A DNA stretch of 64,000 bases, taken from assembly GCA_947258435.1 (NCBI GenBank), contig CAMYID010000015.1:26203-90202 (forward strand). The letters run 5' to 3'. Position 1 is the first letter of the stretch. The number at the start of each line of letters is the position of its first letter. The notes below the pieces were generated by a model. It was given only the letters and a program-made list of their open reading frames with translations. It ran no database searches and had not been told where the DNA came from. The stretch comes from an uncultured Alphaproteobacteria bacterium (lineage in GTDB: Bacteria; Pseudomonadota; Alphaproteobacteria; UBA11222). A program made the translations under genes and the position numbers. Of the stretch, positions 45,839-55,906 are shown piece after piece.

Positions 45839-46932
45839 TCGCCTGAACGGGGCGGTACGCGGAATTGACTGAGGTCGAGATCGACCGCCCCCTCGCCCGT
45901 TTTCAGACCGCGCTTTCTGGCGGCGACGGCAAAGCGGCGGGCAATCAGATCCGCATAGGGGCCGGTGCCACGCATCCGGCGATGAAATTGCGGATCATTG
46001 TCGCGCCCGCCCCGCATCTCGCGCAGCAGACCAAGGCAATGGCTGGCTTTGTCGGGGAATTCGTCCTCCAGCCATTCGCGAAAAAGCGTTTTGATCTCAA
46101 GCGGCAGTCTGAGGAGAATATAAGCTGCCATTTGGGCCCCGGCATCGCGGGCTGCTGTCAGGATTGCCTCAATTTCCGAATCATTGATTGCGGGAATAAC
46201 GGGGGCCACCATGACAGAGGTGGGGATGCCCGCCTCGCTTAGCCGGTGCAGGGTTTCAATCCTGCGCGCAGGCGTTGCGGCGCGCGGCTCCATCCGCCGC
46301 GACAACTGCCGCTCAAGGCTTGTTACCGAAATACTCACATGCACAAGATTGTGCGCCGCCATCTCGGAAAGCAGATCGATATCGCGCAGGATCAGCGCCG
46401 ATTTGGTGACGATGGAAACAGGATGTCTGAACTGCCGCAGCACATCGAGAATCTGCCGTGATATGCCAAGCGTCCGGTCGGCCGGCTGATAGATATCCGT
46501 ATTCGTGCCCATGGCGATGACCTGCGGCCGGTAGCGCGGGTGCCGCAGGGCATCTTCCAGCAAGCGGGCCGCGTCCGGCTTTGTCAGCAGTTTGCTTTCG
46601 AAATCAAGCCCGGGCGAAAAACCGAGATAGGCGTGGGTCGGCCGCGCAAAGCAGTAGATGCAGCCATGCTCGCACCCCCGATAGGGATTGATCGACTGAC
46701 TGAACGGTATATCGGGGGATGTGTTGGTTGCGATAATCGTCCGGCTGGTATCGCGGATCAGGGTGGTCCTGAGGGGTGGCGGCTCATCATCGATATGGCC
46801 CCAGCCATCGTCGAAGGCGGTTCTGCGTGCCGTCTCGTAACGGCCGCTGTCATTCGTGCGTGCGCCGCGTCCGCGCCGCGCTTCCGGGTGAATAAAGTTT
46901 CCCGCAAGCTCTTGTGGATCTGTTTGCGCCAT
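45814..46932 (-). CDS. PA0069-family radical SAM protein
   Basis: A 372-residue radical SAM protein. The 4Fe-4S motif C-x3-C-x2-C lies in YRGCEHGCIYCFARPTHAYLG (within 'GCEHGCIYCFARPTHAY'). The region before it, NTSPDIPFSQSINPYRG, and the strongly conserved MGTNTDIYQPADR are typical of the PA0069 group, which resembles spore photoproduct lyase at the fold level. Function is unknown. I use ATG 46932; an upstream ATG at 46962 would add 10 residues. It is not the ArsS-type arsenosugar enzyme. Confidence 0.9.
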   Translation of the reverse strand: MAQTDPQELAGNFIHPEARRGRGARTNDSGRYETARRTAFDDGWGHIDDEPPPLRTTLIRDTSRTIIATNTSPDIPFSQSINPYRGCEHGCIYCFARPTHAYLGFSPGLDFESKLLTKPDAARLLEDALRHPRYRPQVIAMGTNTDIYQPADRTLGISRQILDVLRQFRHPVSIVTKSALILRDIDLLSEMAAHNLVHVSISVTSLERQLSRRMEPRAATPARRIETLHRLSEAGIPTSVMVAPVIPAINDSEIEAILTAARDAGAQMAAYILLRLPLEIKTLFREWLEDEFPDKASHCLGLLREMRGGRDNDPQFHRRMRGTGPYADLIARRFAVAARKRGLKTGEGAVDLDLSQFRVPPRSGDQLDLFSA

Positions 46933-47082
46933 GGTGCTGTGCCGGCAATTTTCCTTGCGCATCAGCCAATCGTCCAACCGGTTTGAAATTTCTGCCCTTA
47001 CGGCAAGAACAAAAATAGAACATTTGGCAGGAAAAAGACAGAATTGAATGGCAATTTGTCTCAAAATTTGTACATTCAGCGC

Positions 47083-47763
47083 ATGTTGAGCGTGATAATT
47101 CCGACGCTGAACGCCGAATCGCGTCTGGTCGTGACCTTGCGCGCCTTGATCCCGGGGATGATTAGCGGGGTGATCAAGGAGGTGATCATTGTCGATGGGG
47201 GCTCGGCTGACGCAACGGCGCGTATTGCCGATGAGGCGGGGTGCACCTTCGTTCGCAGTGAATGCGGCCGCGGGGTGCAATTGGCGCGTGGTGCCGCCGA
47301 TGCGCGCGGCGACTGGCTGTTATTCCTGCATGCGGATACGGAACTGAGTCCGGGCTGGGAAGTCGAGGTGGCGAATTTCATGGCCAGCCCGCACAGCATG
47401 CAGATGGCCGGTGTCTTTGAGTTCGCGCTGGATGATTTCGGTCGCGATGCGCGGCGTCTTGAGCGTGCCGTATCCTGGCGATGCCGGCTGTTTGGCCTGC
47501 CCTATGGCGATCAGGGATTGCTTATTCACCGCCGCCTTTACGACCAGCTGGGGGGCTATGGTCCCATGCCGCTGATGGAGGATGTCGATTTTGTTCGCCG
47601 CATCGGCCGCCGCAAGATCGCTTTCCTGCGCTCGAAGGCGATCACCAGCGCGCAACGGTATCGCGACAATGGATACCGCACCCGCTCCTTGCGCAATCTG
47701 TTATGCCTGTCGCTTTATTTTCTGCGTGTGCCGACCCATGTGATCGCCCGGCTTTACGGATGA
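47083..47763 (+). CDS. TIGR04283-type arsenosugar-associated glycosyltransferase
   Basis: A 226-residue family 2 glycosyltransferase of GT-A fold. It begins MLSVIIPTLNAESRLVVTL; the sugar-nucleotide acidic residues are in IIVDGGSADATARIA and LLFLHADTELSPGW, and LFGLPYGDQGLLIHR followed by GGYGPMPLMEDVDFVRR is typical of the TIGR04283 group. That family was named for clusters making arsenosugars, but many members are not near arsenic genes, as here. ATG 47083 has no clear ribosome site. Its stop overlaps the next start (ATGA). Confidence 0.88.
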   Translation: MLSVIIPTLNAESRLVVTLRALIPGMISGVIKEVIIVDGGSADATARIADEAGCTFVRSECGRGVQLARGAADARGDWLLFLHADTELSPGWEVEVANFMASPHSMQMAGVFEFALDDFGRDARRLERAVSWRCRLFGLPYGDQGLLIHRRLYDQLGGYGPMPLMEDVDFVRRIGRRKIAFLRSKAITSAQRYRDNGYRTRSLRNLLCLSLYFLRVPTHVIARLYG

Positions 47764-48389
47764 GACGACATTGCGTGATTTTCGCGCGGCGGCCGCAGCT
47801 CGGCATCGGCAAGCGACGTCTGGCGAAAGATATCGGGGCACTTGCAGCCCTGCGTTTTCAGCGCGCCAATCTGCACCGGTTACTGAGGCTATTGGCAGGC
47901 GATCCCCGTTGGCAATGCTGGCTGGTGCTGACGCCTGATGGGGCCGTGCACTCCGAAATTGCGGCGATGCTGCCCGCTGGCTGCGGCTTGCTGGCACAGG
48001 GACGTGGCGATCTGGGGCAGCGCATGGGGCGCGTATTCCGTGATCTGCCGCCCGGGCCTGTTGTGCTGGTCGGGTCGGACATTCCCGAAATCGGTGTGGG
48101 GCATATCGCCGATGCCTTCAACCAGCTTGGCGCGTGCGAGGCTGTGCTTGGCCCTGCGGGCGATGGCGGTTTCTGGCTTGTCGGCATGCGCCGCATCCGC
48201 CGCTTTCCCGGCGCCTGCTGCAAGGGGCCTTTTTCATCCGTGCGCTGGTCAACTGCCTTTGCCCTGTCCGATACGCTGACGGCGATGCAGGCAATGAACA
48301 TGCGCGTGGGCCGGGCGGCGACGTTGCGCGATATCGATGAGGGTGAGGATTATGCGATATGGCGGGCGCGGCAGGGATTGCGCCGCTGA
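47760..48389 (+). CDS. DUF2064/TIGR04282-type nucleotidyl/glycosyl transferase
   Basis: A 209-residue protein of the TIGR04282/DUF2064 group. VIFARRPQLGIGKRRLAKDIG is the phosphate-binding start, GRGDLGQRMGRVFRDLPPGP and VLVGSDIPEIGVGHIADAF the core, and GPAGDGGFWLVGM the acidic active-site region. The fold is that of nucleotidyltransferases. It overlaps the preceding glycosyltransferase by four bases, so both are translated together. The pair occurs in many genomes and was first linked to arsenosugar synthesis; the true product here is unknown. Confidence 0.88.
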   Translation: MRRHCVIFARRPQLGIGKRRLAKDIGALAALRFQRANLHRLLRLLAGDPRWQCWLVLTPDGAVHSEIAAMLPAGCGLLAQGRGDLGQRMGRVFRDLPPGPVVLVGSDIPEIGVGHIADAFNQLGACEAVLGPAGDGGFWLVGMRRIRRFPGACCKGPFSSVRWSTAFALSDTLTAMQAMNMRVGRAATLRDIDEGEDYAIWRARQGLRR

Positions 48390-48395
48390 TCCGGC

Positions 48396-48944
48396 TCAGC
48401 CCTTGCCGCGCTGCTTATGCTCTTCGAGCCGGGGCATGATTTCAACGAAATTGCACGGGCGGAAGCGATAGTCGAGCTGCCATTGCAGGATGCCGTCCCA
48501 CCCGTCCTTGCATGCCCCGGGGGAGCCGGGCAGGGCAAACAGATAGGTGCCCCCCGCAACGCCGGCAGTCGCCCGGGACTGAATGGTGGATACGCCGATT
48601 TTCTCAAAGCTGATGCGGTGAAAGATCGCTGAAAATCCGTCTATTTCCTTCTCGAAAACCGCATGAAAAGCTTCCGGCGTGACATCGCGGCCGGTCAGGC
48701 CGGTCCCGCCGGTCGAAATCACAACATCTATTTCCGGGTCCGCGATCCAGTGTTCAAGCTGCGCAACGATGTCGCTTCTCTCGTCGCGGACGATCACCCG
48801 ATCCGCCAGATGATGCCCGGCATCACGCACCCGATCAGCCAATATGTCGCCCGATTTGTCGGTGGCGGTATCGCGGCTGTCGGACACCGTCATCACAGCG
48901 ATATGGACCGGTATGAATTCGCGGCTTTCGTCAATATTGCTCAT
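48396..48944 (-). CDS. moaB: Molybdenum cofactor biosynthesis protein B
   Basis: A 182-residue MoaB/MogA-fold protein. VIVRDERSDIVAQLEHWI, VVISTGGTGLTGRDVTPEA and YLFALPGSPGACKDGWDGIL are the molybdopterin-binding blocks. It adenylylates molybdopterin before metal insertion. No other molybdenum genes are in the window. It is convergent with the DUF2064 gene, 6 bases apart. Confidence 0.94.
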   Translation of the reverse strand: MSNIDESREFIPVHIAVMTVSDSRDTATDKSGDILADRVRDAGHHLADRVIVRDERSDIVAQLEHWIADPEIDVVISTGGTGLTGRDVTPEAFHAVFEKEIDGFSAIFHRISFEKIGVSTIQSRATAGVAGGTYLFALPGSPGACKDGWDGILQWQLDYRFRPCNFVEIMPRLEEHKQRGKG

Positions 48945-49028
48945 GACAGGGTGACTTTCCGGTTTGCTGCATCTGCAGTCTGTCTGTTCAGGGCGGGCCG
49001 ATCGCGACTGAAAAACTATTTCCGTGCG

Positions 49029-50894
49029 CTACCCTTCGCGCGCGGGCAGGGCCGTTGACGGGGCTTCATGCTGTGCCTGGCGTTGGGGCGACGAGGCTAT
49101 CCTGGGGAAGGCTGGCCATCTGCCCGCGGCCAGCGCATCCAGCGTCGGTTGCGGCTTTCCCATCCGGTCCTGATAAATCCAGTAATTGGCCGTAACATGG
49201 CGAATGAATTTGCGCGTTTCAAGGCTGGGAATCGTTTCGATGAACAGCAGCGGATCATCGTTATGGCGCTTGTTTTTCAGCCAGCGGCGTAAATTACCCG
49301 GCCCCGCATTATAGGCGGCAGCCAGGGTGAACAGGTCGCTATGCTGACTGGGCGGTGCCATCAGATATTCCACATAGCGCTGTCCCAGCGTCACATTGAA
49401 AACAGGATCAAGCAACCGGTAGCGATCGGCCCGGCGCAGGCTGCTGTCTTTCAGGATATAGCTGGCGGTGGCGGGCATGATCTGCATCAGCCCATGCGCG
49501 CCGCGATGGCTCTTGGCATGGTGCATGAATTTGCTTTCCTGCCGCATCAGGGCATAAAGCAGGGCGGGGTCGGCACGAAAGCCGCCTTCGGGTTCGACGG
49601 TCGGGATGGGATAAAGCGCGGCGGGGTGATAATCCCCGTGCCGCTTGGCGATATGTCCGATGCGCAGCTGGCTGGCCGGCAGGCGCAGCATGTTGGCCAG
49701 CGCCAGCAAGCGGATATCGTCGCTTGGGTCGATCCGGCCTAGTAATTGCTGCATCTCAAGATCGGCAAGATGGGGCTGGCCCGCCTGTATCAGGGCGATC
49801 ATCCTGTTCACCGCCGGATAATGGCGCAGATAGTTCAGCGCCTCTTCGGTCAGGGTGCTGCTGGTCCAGTCAAAAGCCAGTTCCTGGCCCAACTGCCTGC
49901 GAGCAAGAATCCCGTGCAATGTATGGGGATGCCGCGCTGCGATCGTCAGATAGTTGCTGACCCTCTGCGGCTGTCCGACCGTCAGCCAGGCACGGGCGGC
50001 CCAATATGCCGCGGCTGCCTGCTGCCAGCTGCTGACATAGGGACGCCGGTTGTCAGCCAGAGCGCTGAAATGCCGTGCAGCCCGCTCAGCCTCTCCCAGA
50101 CGCCAGGCTGCAAGCCCTGCAAACCATTGTGCCTGAGGTACGAAACTGCCCGACCGGTCGACCGCCCGCTCAGCCTGGGCAAGTGCCTTGGCGTCCAGCC
50201 CCGCCAGAAAATAGCCTTTGGCGATTTCTCCTCTGGCCAGGTCGGTCTCGACAGCGTCAAGTCGCCTGTCGATATCCTTTCGCTGCAGATATTGAAGTGC
50301 GTTGGTCGGCTGATTACGGCCGATCAAACGTCGGATATGACGGGTGATACGGCGCAGTTCAGCCTGCTGAGCGGCGGACCGCCGCACCGGGGAATGATAT
50401 TGTGCGACCTCTTCGTCGCGGGCGGTGCGGCTTCGCCATTTCCGGGGCGGTTTCGGTGCTTGCCAACTGTCCGGTTTCCGCCGCAAGGCGAGTTTGTAGA
50501 TACGGCGCGCGCCGGGATGATCGTTGTACTGCGCCATCCAGTCCGCAAGCTCGCGGTAGCGTGAGCGGTAGGCGATTGGATGCATATAGCGCTGAAACAG
50601 CATATGACCGCGCAGGCGCGGGTCCGAGACCTGGCTGAAAAGCTTGTCTGCCGCCCGCATCCTGCCATCATGCTGCAAAGCGAAAATTTCCCGATACAGC
50701 GCGGCATCCTGCGCGGACAGGATTTGCGGGATTTGCGCTGGCCCGCTGGTGTCGGCGGCAGGCTTTGCGCTCTGCGCGGGCGACAGCAAAACCAGCAGCA
50801 ATAACAGCGGTATTACTGCGCGGTTTTTTGCGCACAGAAGTAATCTTGTTGCGCGTCGCCCCGACCGCAATGCCAATGTCAGCCCAACCCTCAT
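49029..50894 (-). CDS. Soluble-type lytic murein transglycosylase
   Basis: A 621-residue Slt-like protein. A signal peptide follows a basic start (AVIPLLLLLVLLSPAQSA). A long alpha-helical superhelix of TPR-like hairpins (about 60-450) leads to the SLT catalytic domain: Glu in LMRQESKFMHHAKSHRGAHG, then LMQIMPATASYIL and AAYNAGPGNLRRWL. It cuts peptidoglycan glycan chains with 1,6-anhydro ends in the periplasm. ATG 50894 was chosen for the basic signal start. It follows the family 4 UDG gene by 83 bases on the same strand. Confidence 0.93.
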   Translation of the reverse strand: MRVGLTLALRSGRRATRLLLCAKNRAVIPLLLLLVLLSPAQSAKPAADTSGPAQIPQILSAQDAALYREIFALQHDGRMRAADKLFSQVSDPRLRGHMLFQRYMHPIAYRSRYRELADWMAQYNDHPGARRIYKLALRRKPDSWQAPKPPRKWRSRTARDEEVAQYHSPVRRSAAQQAELRRITRHIRRLIGRNQPTNALQYLQRKDIDRRLDAVETDLARGEIAKGYFLAGLDAKALAQAERAVDRSGSFVPQAQWFAGLAAWRLGEAERAARHFSALADNRRPYVSSWQQAAAAYWAARAWLTVGQPQRVSNYLTIAARHPHTLHGILARRQLGQELAFDWTSSTLTEEALNYLRHYPAVNRMIALIQAGQPHLADLEMQQLLGRIDPSDDIRLLALANMLRLPASQLRIGHIAKRHGDYHPAALYPIPTVEPEGGFRADPALLYALMRQESKFMHHAKSHRGAHGLMQIMPATASYILKDSSLRRADRYRLLDPVFNVTLGQRYVEYLMAPPSQHSDLFTLAAAYNAGPGNLRRWLKNKRHNDDPLLFIETIPSLETRKFIRHVTANYWIYQDRMGKPQPTLDALAAGRWPAFPRIASSPQRQAQHEAPSTALPAREG

Positions 50895-50977
50895 GGCATC
50901 ATGGATACTGTGTTGCGGCCGATTGTACAATAAACATGCACGGCAACCATGCGCTGCCGCGCTGCGTCGCGCCTGCA

Positions 50978-51859
50978 TTATGGCTGGCGGGGCAGTGCGT
51001 CGATTTTTTCGCGCAGGCTCAGCAGATCAGCCCAGGCGGCCTGTTTCTGCGCGGGTTGCCGCAGAAGAAAGGCGGGATGCAAAGTCGGCAGGGCGGGAAT
51101 TTGCCGCCCTTCACAGAGATAGCTCTGCCACTTGCCGCGCAGCCGCATAATGCCTTGTGTGGTATCCAGCAATGTCTTCGCGCTGACGCCGCCGACCAGC
51201 ACCAGAATTTCAGGGGCGGCGAGTGCGATATGCCGTTCGATGAACGGCAGGCAGATTGCCATCTCCTGCGTGGTCGGGGTGCGGTTGCCCGGTGGCCGCC
51301 AGGGCAGGATATTCGAGATATAGACTGTCGTGCGATCAAGGCCGATCGCGGCGAGCATCTTGTCAAGCAATTGTCCGCTGCGCCCTACAAAGGGCAGGCC
51401 CTGAATATCCTCATCCCGGCCTGGCGCTTCGCCAATCAGCATAATCGGCGCGGCCGGATTGCCGTCTGCAAATACCGTATTCTTGGCGGTTGTCTTGAGA
51501 TTGCAGCCGGTAAAATCCTGTACCGCCTTTCTGAGCGCTTCGAGATCCTGACAATCCGCGCAGATCGAACGGGCGCTTGCGATACTCTCTTCGGCTGATG
51601 CCAGTGCTGCGGTCGGGGGGGCGGCTGCCGGTGTTGCGGGGGCTTGCCGCACATTCTGCTGCGGGTCGCGCCCGTGGCGGGGCGTAATTGAGGCCCGGGG
51701 TTCTGCGGCGGCGGCGCTGGCTGGCTCGGCGGTCATAGCCGCGGATAGGCCGAAACGGTCGATTGCCGTCTCGGCGATCGTTTCGTCGACGCCTGCGGCC
51801 AGTTGCCAGCGCAATGCCGCAAGCAAGGCTGTGCGATCTGTTCCTTCACCATTCTGCAT
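50978..51859 (-). CDS. Uracil-DNA glycosylase family 4
   Basis: A 293-residue glycosylase. About 90 Ala/Pro-rich residues precede the domain. The active site is [18 protein letters not shown] and the late motif [11 protein letters not shown]. The cysteines CADC and FTGCNLK region fit the family iron-sulfur cluster. Start ATG 51859; ATG 51889 would add ten residues. Family 4 enzymes remove uracil from single- and double-stranded DNA. The window also has a family 5 UDG at 20 kb. It is divergent from ETF-QO. Confidence 0.92.
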   Translation of the reverse strand: MQNGEGTDRTALLAALRWQLAAGVDETIAETAIDRFGLSAAMTAEPASAAAAEPRASITPRHGRDPQQNVRQAPATPAAAPPTAALASAEESIASARSICADCQDLEALRKAVQDFTGCNLKTTAKNTVFADGNPAAPIMLIGEAPGRDEDIQGLPFVGRSGQLLDKMLAAIGLDRTTVYISNILPWRPPGNRTPTTQEMAICLPFIERHIALAAPEILVLVGGVSAKTLLDTTQGIMRLRGKWQSYLCEGRQIPALPTLHPAFLLRQPAQKQAAWADLLSLREKIDALPRQP

Positions 51860-52065
51860 CACGCTACTATAGGCGCAAAATTGGCCCATTGCATCTTGTT
51901 GCCTCAGCCGGCATCGCGAATCGTCAGGCTATGATTATATTGCGGCCAATGCGGTATGGTGGTTGACCTGCCGGGCTTCGCAAGCCTAGAAACAAGGCAA
52001 TTCTGCTGTCTGCAACAGGTCAGCATGGGACAATTCTGCATTGGTAGGGCAGGAGGGAGACTGGT

Positions 52066-53739
52066 ATGAGCGAAACGGCGTCGAGTGAACGCGAATATAT
52101 GGAATATGACGTCGTCATCGTCGGTGGCGGACCGGCGGGTCTGAGTGCGGCGATCCGCCTGCGGCAGCTATGTATCGAGCATGATATCGAGCTTTCGGTC
52201 TGCGTACTTGAGAAGGGCTCGGAAATCGGCGCGCATATTCTGTCCGGCGCGGTGATGGACCCGATTGCGCTGAACGAACTTATTCCGGACTGGAAAGAAA
52301 AGGGCGCCCCGCTCAACACGCCGGTTGTCGATGACCGGTTCTATATGCTCGGCCCGGCCGGTGCATTGCGTCTGCCCAATTTTATGTTGCCGCCGCTGAT
52401 GAACAATCACGGCAATTATGTCGTGAGTTTGGGGAACGTCTGCCGTTGGCTTGGTGAACAGGCGGAAGCGTTGGGCGCAGAAATCTATCCCGGCTTTGCC
52501 TGCGCCGAGGTTCTGTACAATGACGATGGCAGTGTACGCGGCGTGGCGACCGGCGATATGGGTGTCAGCAAGGATGGCGAGCAGAAAGATACCTTTACGC
52601 CCGGTTTCGAGCTGCGTGGGAAATATACGCTGATTGCCGAGGGCGTGCGTGGTTCGCTGGCAAAGCAGCTGATCGACCGGTTCGAGCTGGACAAGGACAG
52701 CGATTGTCCCAAATTCGGTATCGGCATCAAGGAAATCTGGGATATCGATCCGGCCAAACACAAGCCCGGTCTCGTCATGCACAGCTTTGGCTGGCCATTG
52801 GGCAACAGCACCGGTGGCGGCAGTTTCCTGTATCATATGGAAAATAATCAGGTATCGATCGGGTTTGTTATCCATCTGAACTACCAGAACCCGCATCTTT
52901 CCCCGTTCGATGAATTCCAGCGTTTCAAGCATCACCCGGCGATCAAGCAATATCTCGATGGCGGTCGTCGCGTGTCCTACGGCGCGCGCGCCATTACCGA
53001 AGGCGGGTTGCAGTCAATTCCCAAGCTTGGCTTCCCGGGTGGCGCGCTGATCGGCTGTTCGGCGGGATTTGTGAACGTGCCGCGGATCAAGGGCAGTCAC
53101 AACGCCATGAAAACCGGCATGCTGGGCGCAGAAGCGGTGTTTGAATCGGTGCGCAACGGGCGCAGCTATGACGATGGCGCCGATTATGAAGCGGCATTCC
53201 GTAACAGCTGGGTCTATCAGGATCTGCATCGGGTCCGGAACGCAAAACCGATTTGGAGCAGATTTGGCCTGATTCCGGGCATGGCGCTATTTGGTGCGGA
53301 TCTCTGGATGAATAATCTGCGTATCGGTCTGCCGTTCACGCTGAAACACGGTAAACCGGACAGTGCAACGCTCAAGCCCGCGGATAAATGCAAGAAAATC
53401 GACTATCCCAAACCGGATGGTGTGTTGTCGTTCGACAAGCCGAGTTCGGTTTATCTGTCGGCGACCAATCACGAGGAAGATCAGCCCTGCCATCTGCGGC
53501 TGCAAGACCCGTCCATTCCGATTTCGGTGAATCTGCCGAAGTATGACGAGCCGGCGCAGCGCTATTGTCCCGTCGGTGTTTACGAAGTTGTGCGCGATGA
53601 GGACGGGTCAAATCCACGTTTCCAGATCAATGCGCAAAACTGCGTGCATTGCAAGACATGTGACATCAAGGATCCGTCGCAGAATATCAACTGGACGGTG
53701 CCGGAAGGCGGAGGCGGCCCGAACTACCCCAATATGTAG
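52066..53739 (+). CDS. Electron transfer flavoprotein-ubiquinone oxidoreductase
   Basis: A 557-residue ETF-QO. The FAD motif is DVVIVGGGPAGLSAAIRLRQ at about 12-31. The 4Fe-4S cluster is bound by Cys501 (CPVGVYE) and Cys526, Cys529, Cys532 (CVHCKTCDIKDP). The middle region with GARAITEGGLQSIPKLGFPG matches the ubiquinone-binding part. It passes electrons from ETF, reduced by acyl-CoA dehydrogenases such as the IVD at 2.2 kb, to membrane ubiquinone. GGAGGGAGA lies before ATG 52066. Confidence 0.96.
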   Translation: MSETASSEREYMEYDVVIVGGGPAGLSAAIRLRQLCIEHDIELSVCVLEKGSEIGAHILSGAVMDPIALNELIPDWKEKGAPLNTPVVDDRFYMLGPAGALRLPNFMLPPLMNNHGNYVVSLGNVCRWLGEQAEALGAEIYPGFACAEVLYNDDGSVRGVATGDMGVSKDGEQKDTFTPGFELRGKYTLIAEGVRGSLAKQLIDRFELDKDSDCPKFGIGIKEIWDIDPAKHKPGLVMHSFGWPLGNSTGGGSFLYHMENNQVSIGFVIHLNYQNPHLSPFDEFQRFKHHPAIKQYLDGGRRVSYGARAITEGGLQSIPKLGFPGGALIGCSAGFVNVPRIKGSHNAMKTGMLGAEAVFESVRNGRSYDDGADYEAAFRNSWVYQDLHRVRNAKPIWSRFGLIPGMALFGADLWMNNLRIGLPFTLKHGKPDSATLKPADKCKKIDYPKPDGVLSFDKPSSVYLSATNHEEDQPCHLRLQDPSIPISVNLPKYDEPAQRYCPVGVYEVVRDEDGSNPRFQINAQNCVHCKTCDIKDPSQNINWTVPEGGGGPNYPNM

Positions 53740-53977
53740 GGCTGTCGCCCGGAGCGATAGTGGTAGAACTGTTAAGATGGGGCAGTGTATCGATCGGATG
53801 CGCTGCCCTTTCCGTTTGGCGGGAGTGGCAACGGGCCTGTCGCCTGATACCGGGTTGACGATTTGCTACTTGGTATGCGCCCCTCGCTTGCTTATTGTGA
53901 GGTGTATAGCCAGATAGCGAGACAGGCCATCACGGCGGTCATTTGCAGGACCGCTCATATGCAGTGAAAGAGACAAG

Positions 53978-55855
53978 GTGCCGTTCAGCAACGAAATCTG
54001 CCGATATGTACTGAAGCTGTGGAATGGTCGGGGCGGTTGTGCACACATGTTCCTGCTGTTGGGCGGGCTATTGTTCCTGTCCGCATGCAGCGGCACGGCC
54101 CAGACTTCCCGGAACACCGAAGCGCAGTCCGGCCCGCCGCCGCGCGGAGATCAGCATAATGTGCTGCAAAGCCTGGTTCGCGCGCACCAGGGCGGGTATC
54201 AGCCTAATCCTGACGGGGTTCTTTATGGCAGCTATCTGTCCAGTCTGCATGCGCGGGCGGAACATGATATCGGGCTGGCCGGACAATATCTGATGCATGT
54301 GCTGCGGCACGATCCCGAAAATGATGTCTTGCGGGGCGGTGCGTTGCAGATGTTTCTGTATGATGGGGCGATGGCGGAGGCGATGTCGCTGGCACGCGGC
54401 ATGAAGCAGGCTGCGTCCGACGATCAGTTTGCCTTGCTGGCATCGGTTGTCGAAGCATTTCATCAGCAGCGTTACGCGGAAGCGCAGCGGCAGCTTGGCG
54501 GGGCGCGGACAGATGGCGCAGGCGGGCTTGGCGGTCTGGTCGAGCCCTTGCTGAGCGCATGGGCCGCCGCCGGGCAGGATGACCGCGCCCGGGCGCGGCA
54601 GGCGATTGCGCGTCTGAATGCCAACAAGGCATTCGAGGTGTTCGAGCTTTATCACGGCGCGCTCATCGCAGCCTATACCGGTGATCATGCGCAGGCGCGG
54701 CGATTGTTCCGGAAGTTGCTGACCGTGCCAGGCGGGCATTCCCTGCGCATCGTGCTGAAATATGGCCAGTTTCTGGAGCAGACGGGGCAGCGCGAGGAAG
54801 CGCGCGAGCTTTACCGGCAATTTGTCGCGCGCGGAGGGCAGCATCAGTTGATCGATGAGGCGCTGGAGCGGGTGGCGGCCGATGGTGCCGTCGCGCCGGT
54901 AATCGGCAGTGCGGTCGAGGGGGCGTCCGAGGTGCTGTTCGGTATCGGCAGTGTGCTGAGCATTGATCGCGGCGATGCGACTTTGCCGGTGATATATTTG
55001 CGATTGGCAACTTATCTGCAGCCTGAATTCCCTGTTGCTCACATGCTGCTGGGCAATATTTTCGATGGGTTGGAACAATGGCAGAGCGCGGTCGGCCTGT
55101 ATGAAAAGGTGCCTGTGCAGTCTGTGCTTTATATGGATGCGCAGATCGATATTGCCATCAGCCTCGACCGGGGCGGTGAAACCGAGCGTGCCGTGGCGGC
55201 GCTGGCGGCGCTGGCGGCGCGGTTTCCTGACGACAACCAGCCGGTTATCGCGCATGCGGATCTGCTACGCAGCAGGGAACGGTTCAGCGACGCGATCCCC
55301 TATTATCGCAAGGCCATTGCGATGATCGGCGTGCCACAGTCGGAACATTGGTCCTATTATTATGCGATGGGCATTTGTCTGCAGCAGACCGATCAGTGGG
55401 CCGCGGCGGAAGAAAGCCTGCTGAAAGCGCTTGAATTGCGACCCCGGCAACCGCTCGTTCTGAACTATCTGGGATATTCCTGGACGGATCAGGGCATCAA
55501 TCTTGACCGGGCGCATGAAATGGTCCGGGATGCGGCGGCGCAACGGCCGACCGACGGCTATATCGTCGACAGCCTGGGATGGGTGCAATACCGGCTTGGC
55601 CGGATTGACGAGGCGGTGCAGACCCTGGAGCGCGCAGTTGCATTGCGGCCGCGCGATCCGATCATCAATGACCATCTGGGGGATGTCTACTGGCGTGCCG
55701 AGCGTAAGCTGGAAGCGCGCTTTCAGTGGCAGCGGGCCCTGATATTCGATCCCGAACCCGCCGATGCGACGCGGATCAAGCAGAAGCTCGAATTCGGGCT
55801 CGATCATCGTCATCTTGTGACGAATGCCGCGCCCGACAAACCGCATGCGCCCTAG
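53978..55855 (+). CDS. TPR-repeat lipoprotein
   Basis: A 625-residue protein built largely of tetratricopeptide repeats; clear ones lie in the C-terminal half (for example AAEESLLKALELRPRQPLVL and DEAVQTLERAVALRPRDPII). A lipobox-like LFLSAC follows a hydrophobic run (about 24-36), suggesting a lipoprotein facing the periplasm. GTG 53978 gives a basic n-region; ATG 54047 would leave a signal without charge. It is 51 bases before ispE, an arrangement found in other alphaproteobacteria. Likely a protein-protein scaffold; partners are unknown. Confidence 0.85.
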   Translation: MPFSNEICRYVLKLWNGRGGCAHMFLLLGGLLFLSACSGTAQTSRNTEAQSGPPPRGDQHNVLQSLVRAHQGGYQPNPDGVLYGSYLSSLHARAEHDIGLAGQYLMHVLRHDPENDVLRGGALQMFLYDGAMAEAMSLARGMKQAASDDQFALLASVVEAFHQQRYAEAQRQLGGARTDGAGGLGGLVEPLLSAWAAAGQDDRARARQAIARLNANKAFEVFELYHGALIAAYTGDHAQARRLFRKLLTVPGGHSLRIVLKYGQFLEQTGQREEARELYRQFVARGGQHQLIDEALERVAADGAVAPVIGSAVEGASEVLFGIGSVLSIDRGDATLPVIYLRLATYLQPEFPVAHMLLGNIFDGLEQWQSAVGLYEKVPVQSVLYMDAQIDIAISLDRGGETERAVAALAALAARFPDDNQPVIAHADLLRSRERFSDAIPYYRKAIAMIGVPQSEHWSYYYAMGICLQQTDQWAAAEESLLKALELRPRQPLVLNYLGYSWTDQGINLDRAHEMVRDAAAQRPTDGYIVDSLGWVQYRLGRIDEAVQTLERAVALRPRDPIINDHLGDVYWRAERKLEARFQWQRALIFDPEPADATRIKQKLEFGLDHRHLVTNAAPDKPHAP

Positions 55856-55906
55856 TTATTGCAGCCCACCGGTTGATGCGGGTGGTGTCTGGCAAGGGGG
55901 CGGATA

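Noticed and set aside
45814..46932. Radical SAM gene as the arsenosugar enzyme ArsS, given the nearby TIGR04282/04283-like genes
   Set aside because: Its motifs (MGTNTDIYQPADR and the C-x3-C-x2-C context) match the PA0069 group, and it is on the opposite strand.
54068..55255. A 395-codon open frame antisense to the TPR gene
   Set aside because: It mirrors a confident TPR-coding frame, with unnatural Arg/His/Gln-rich composition and no motif.
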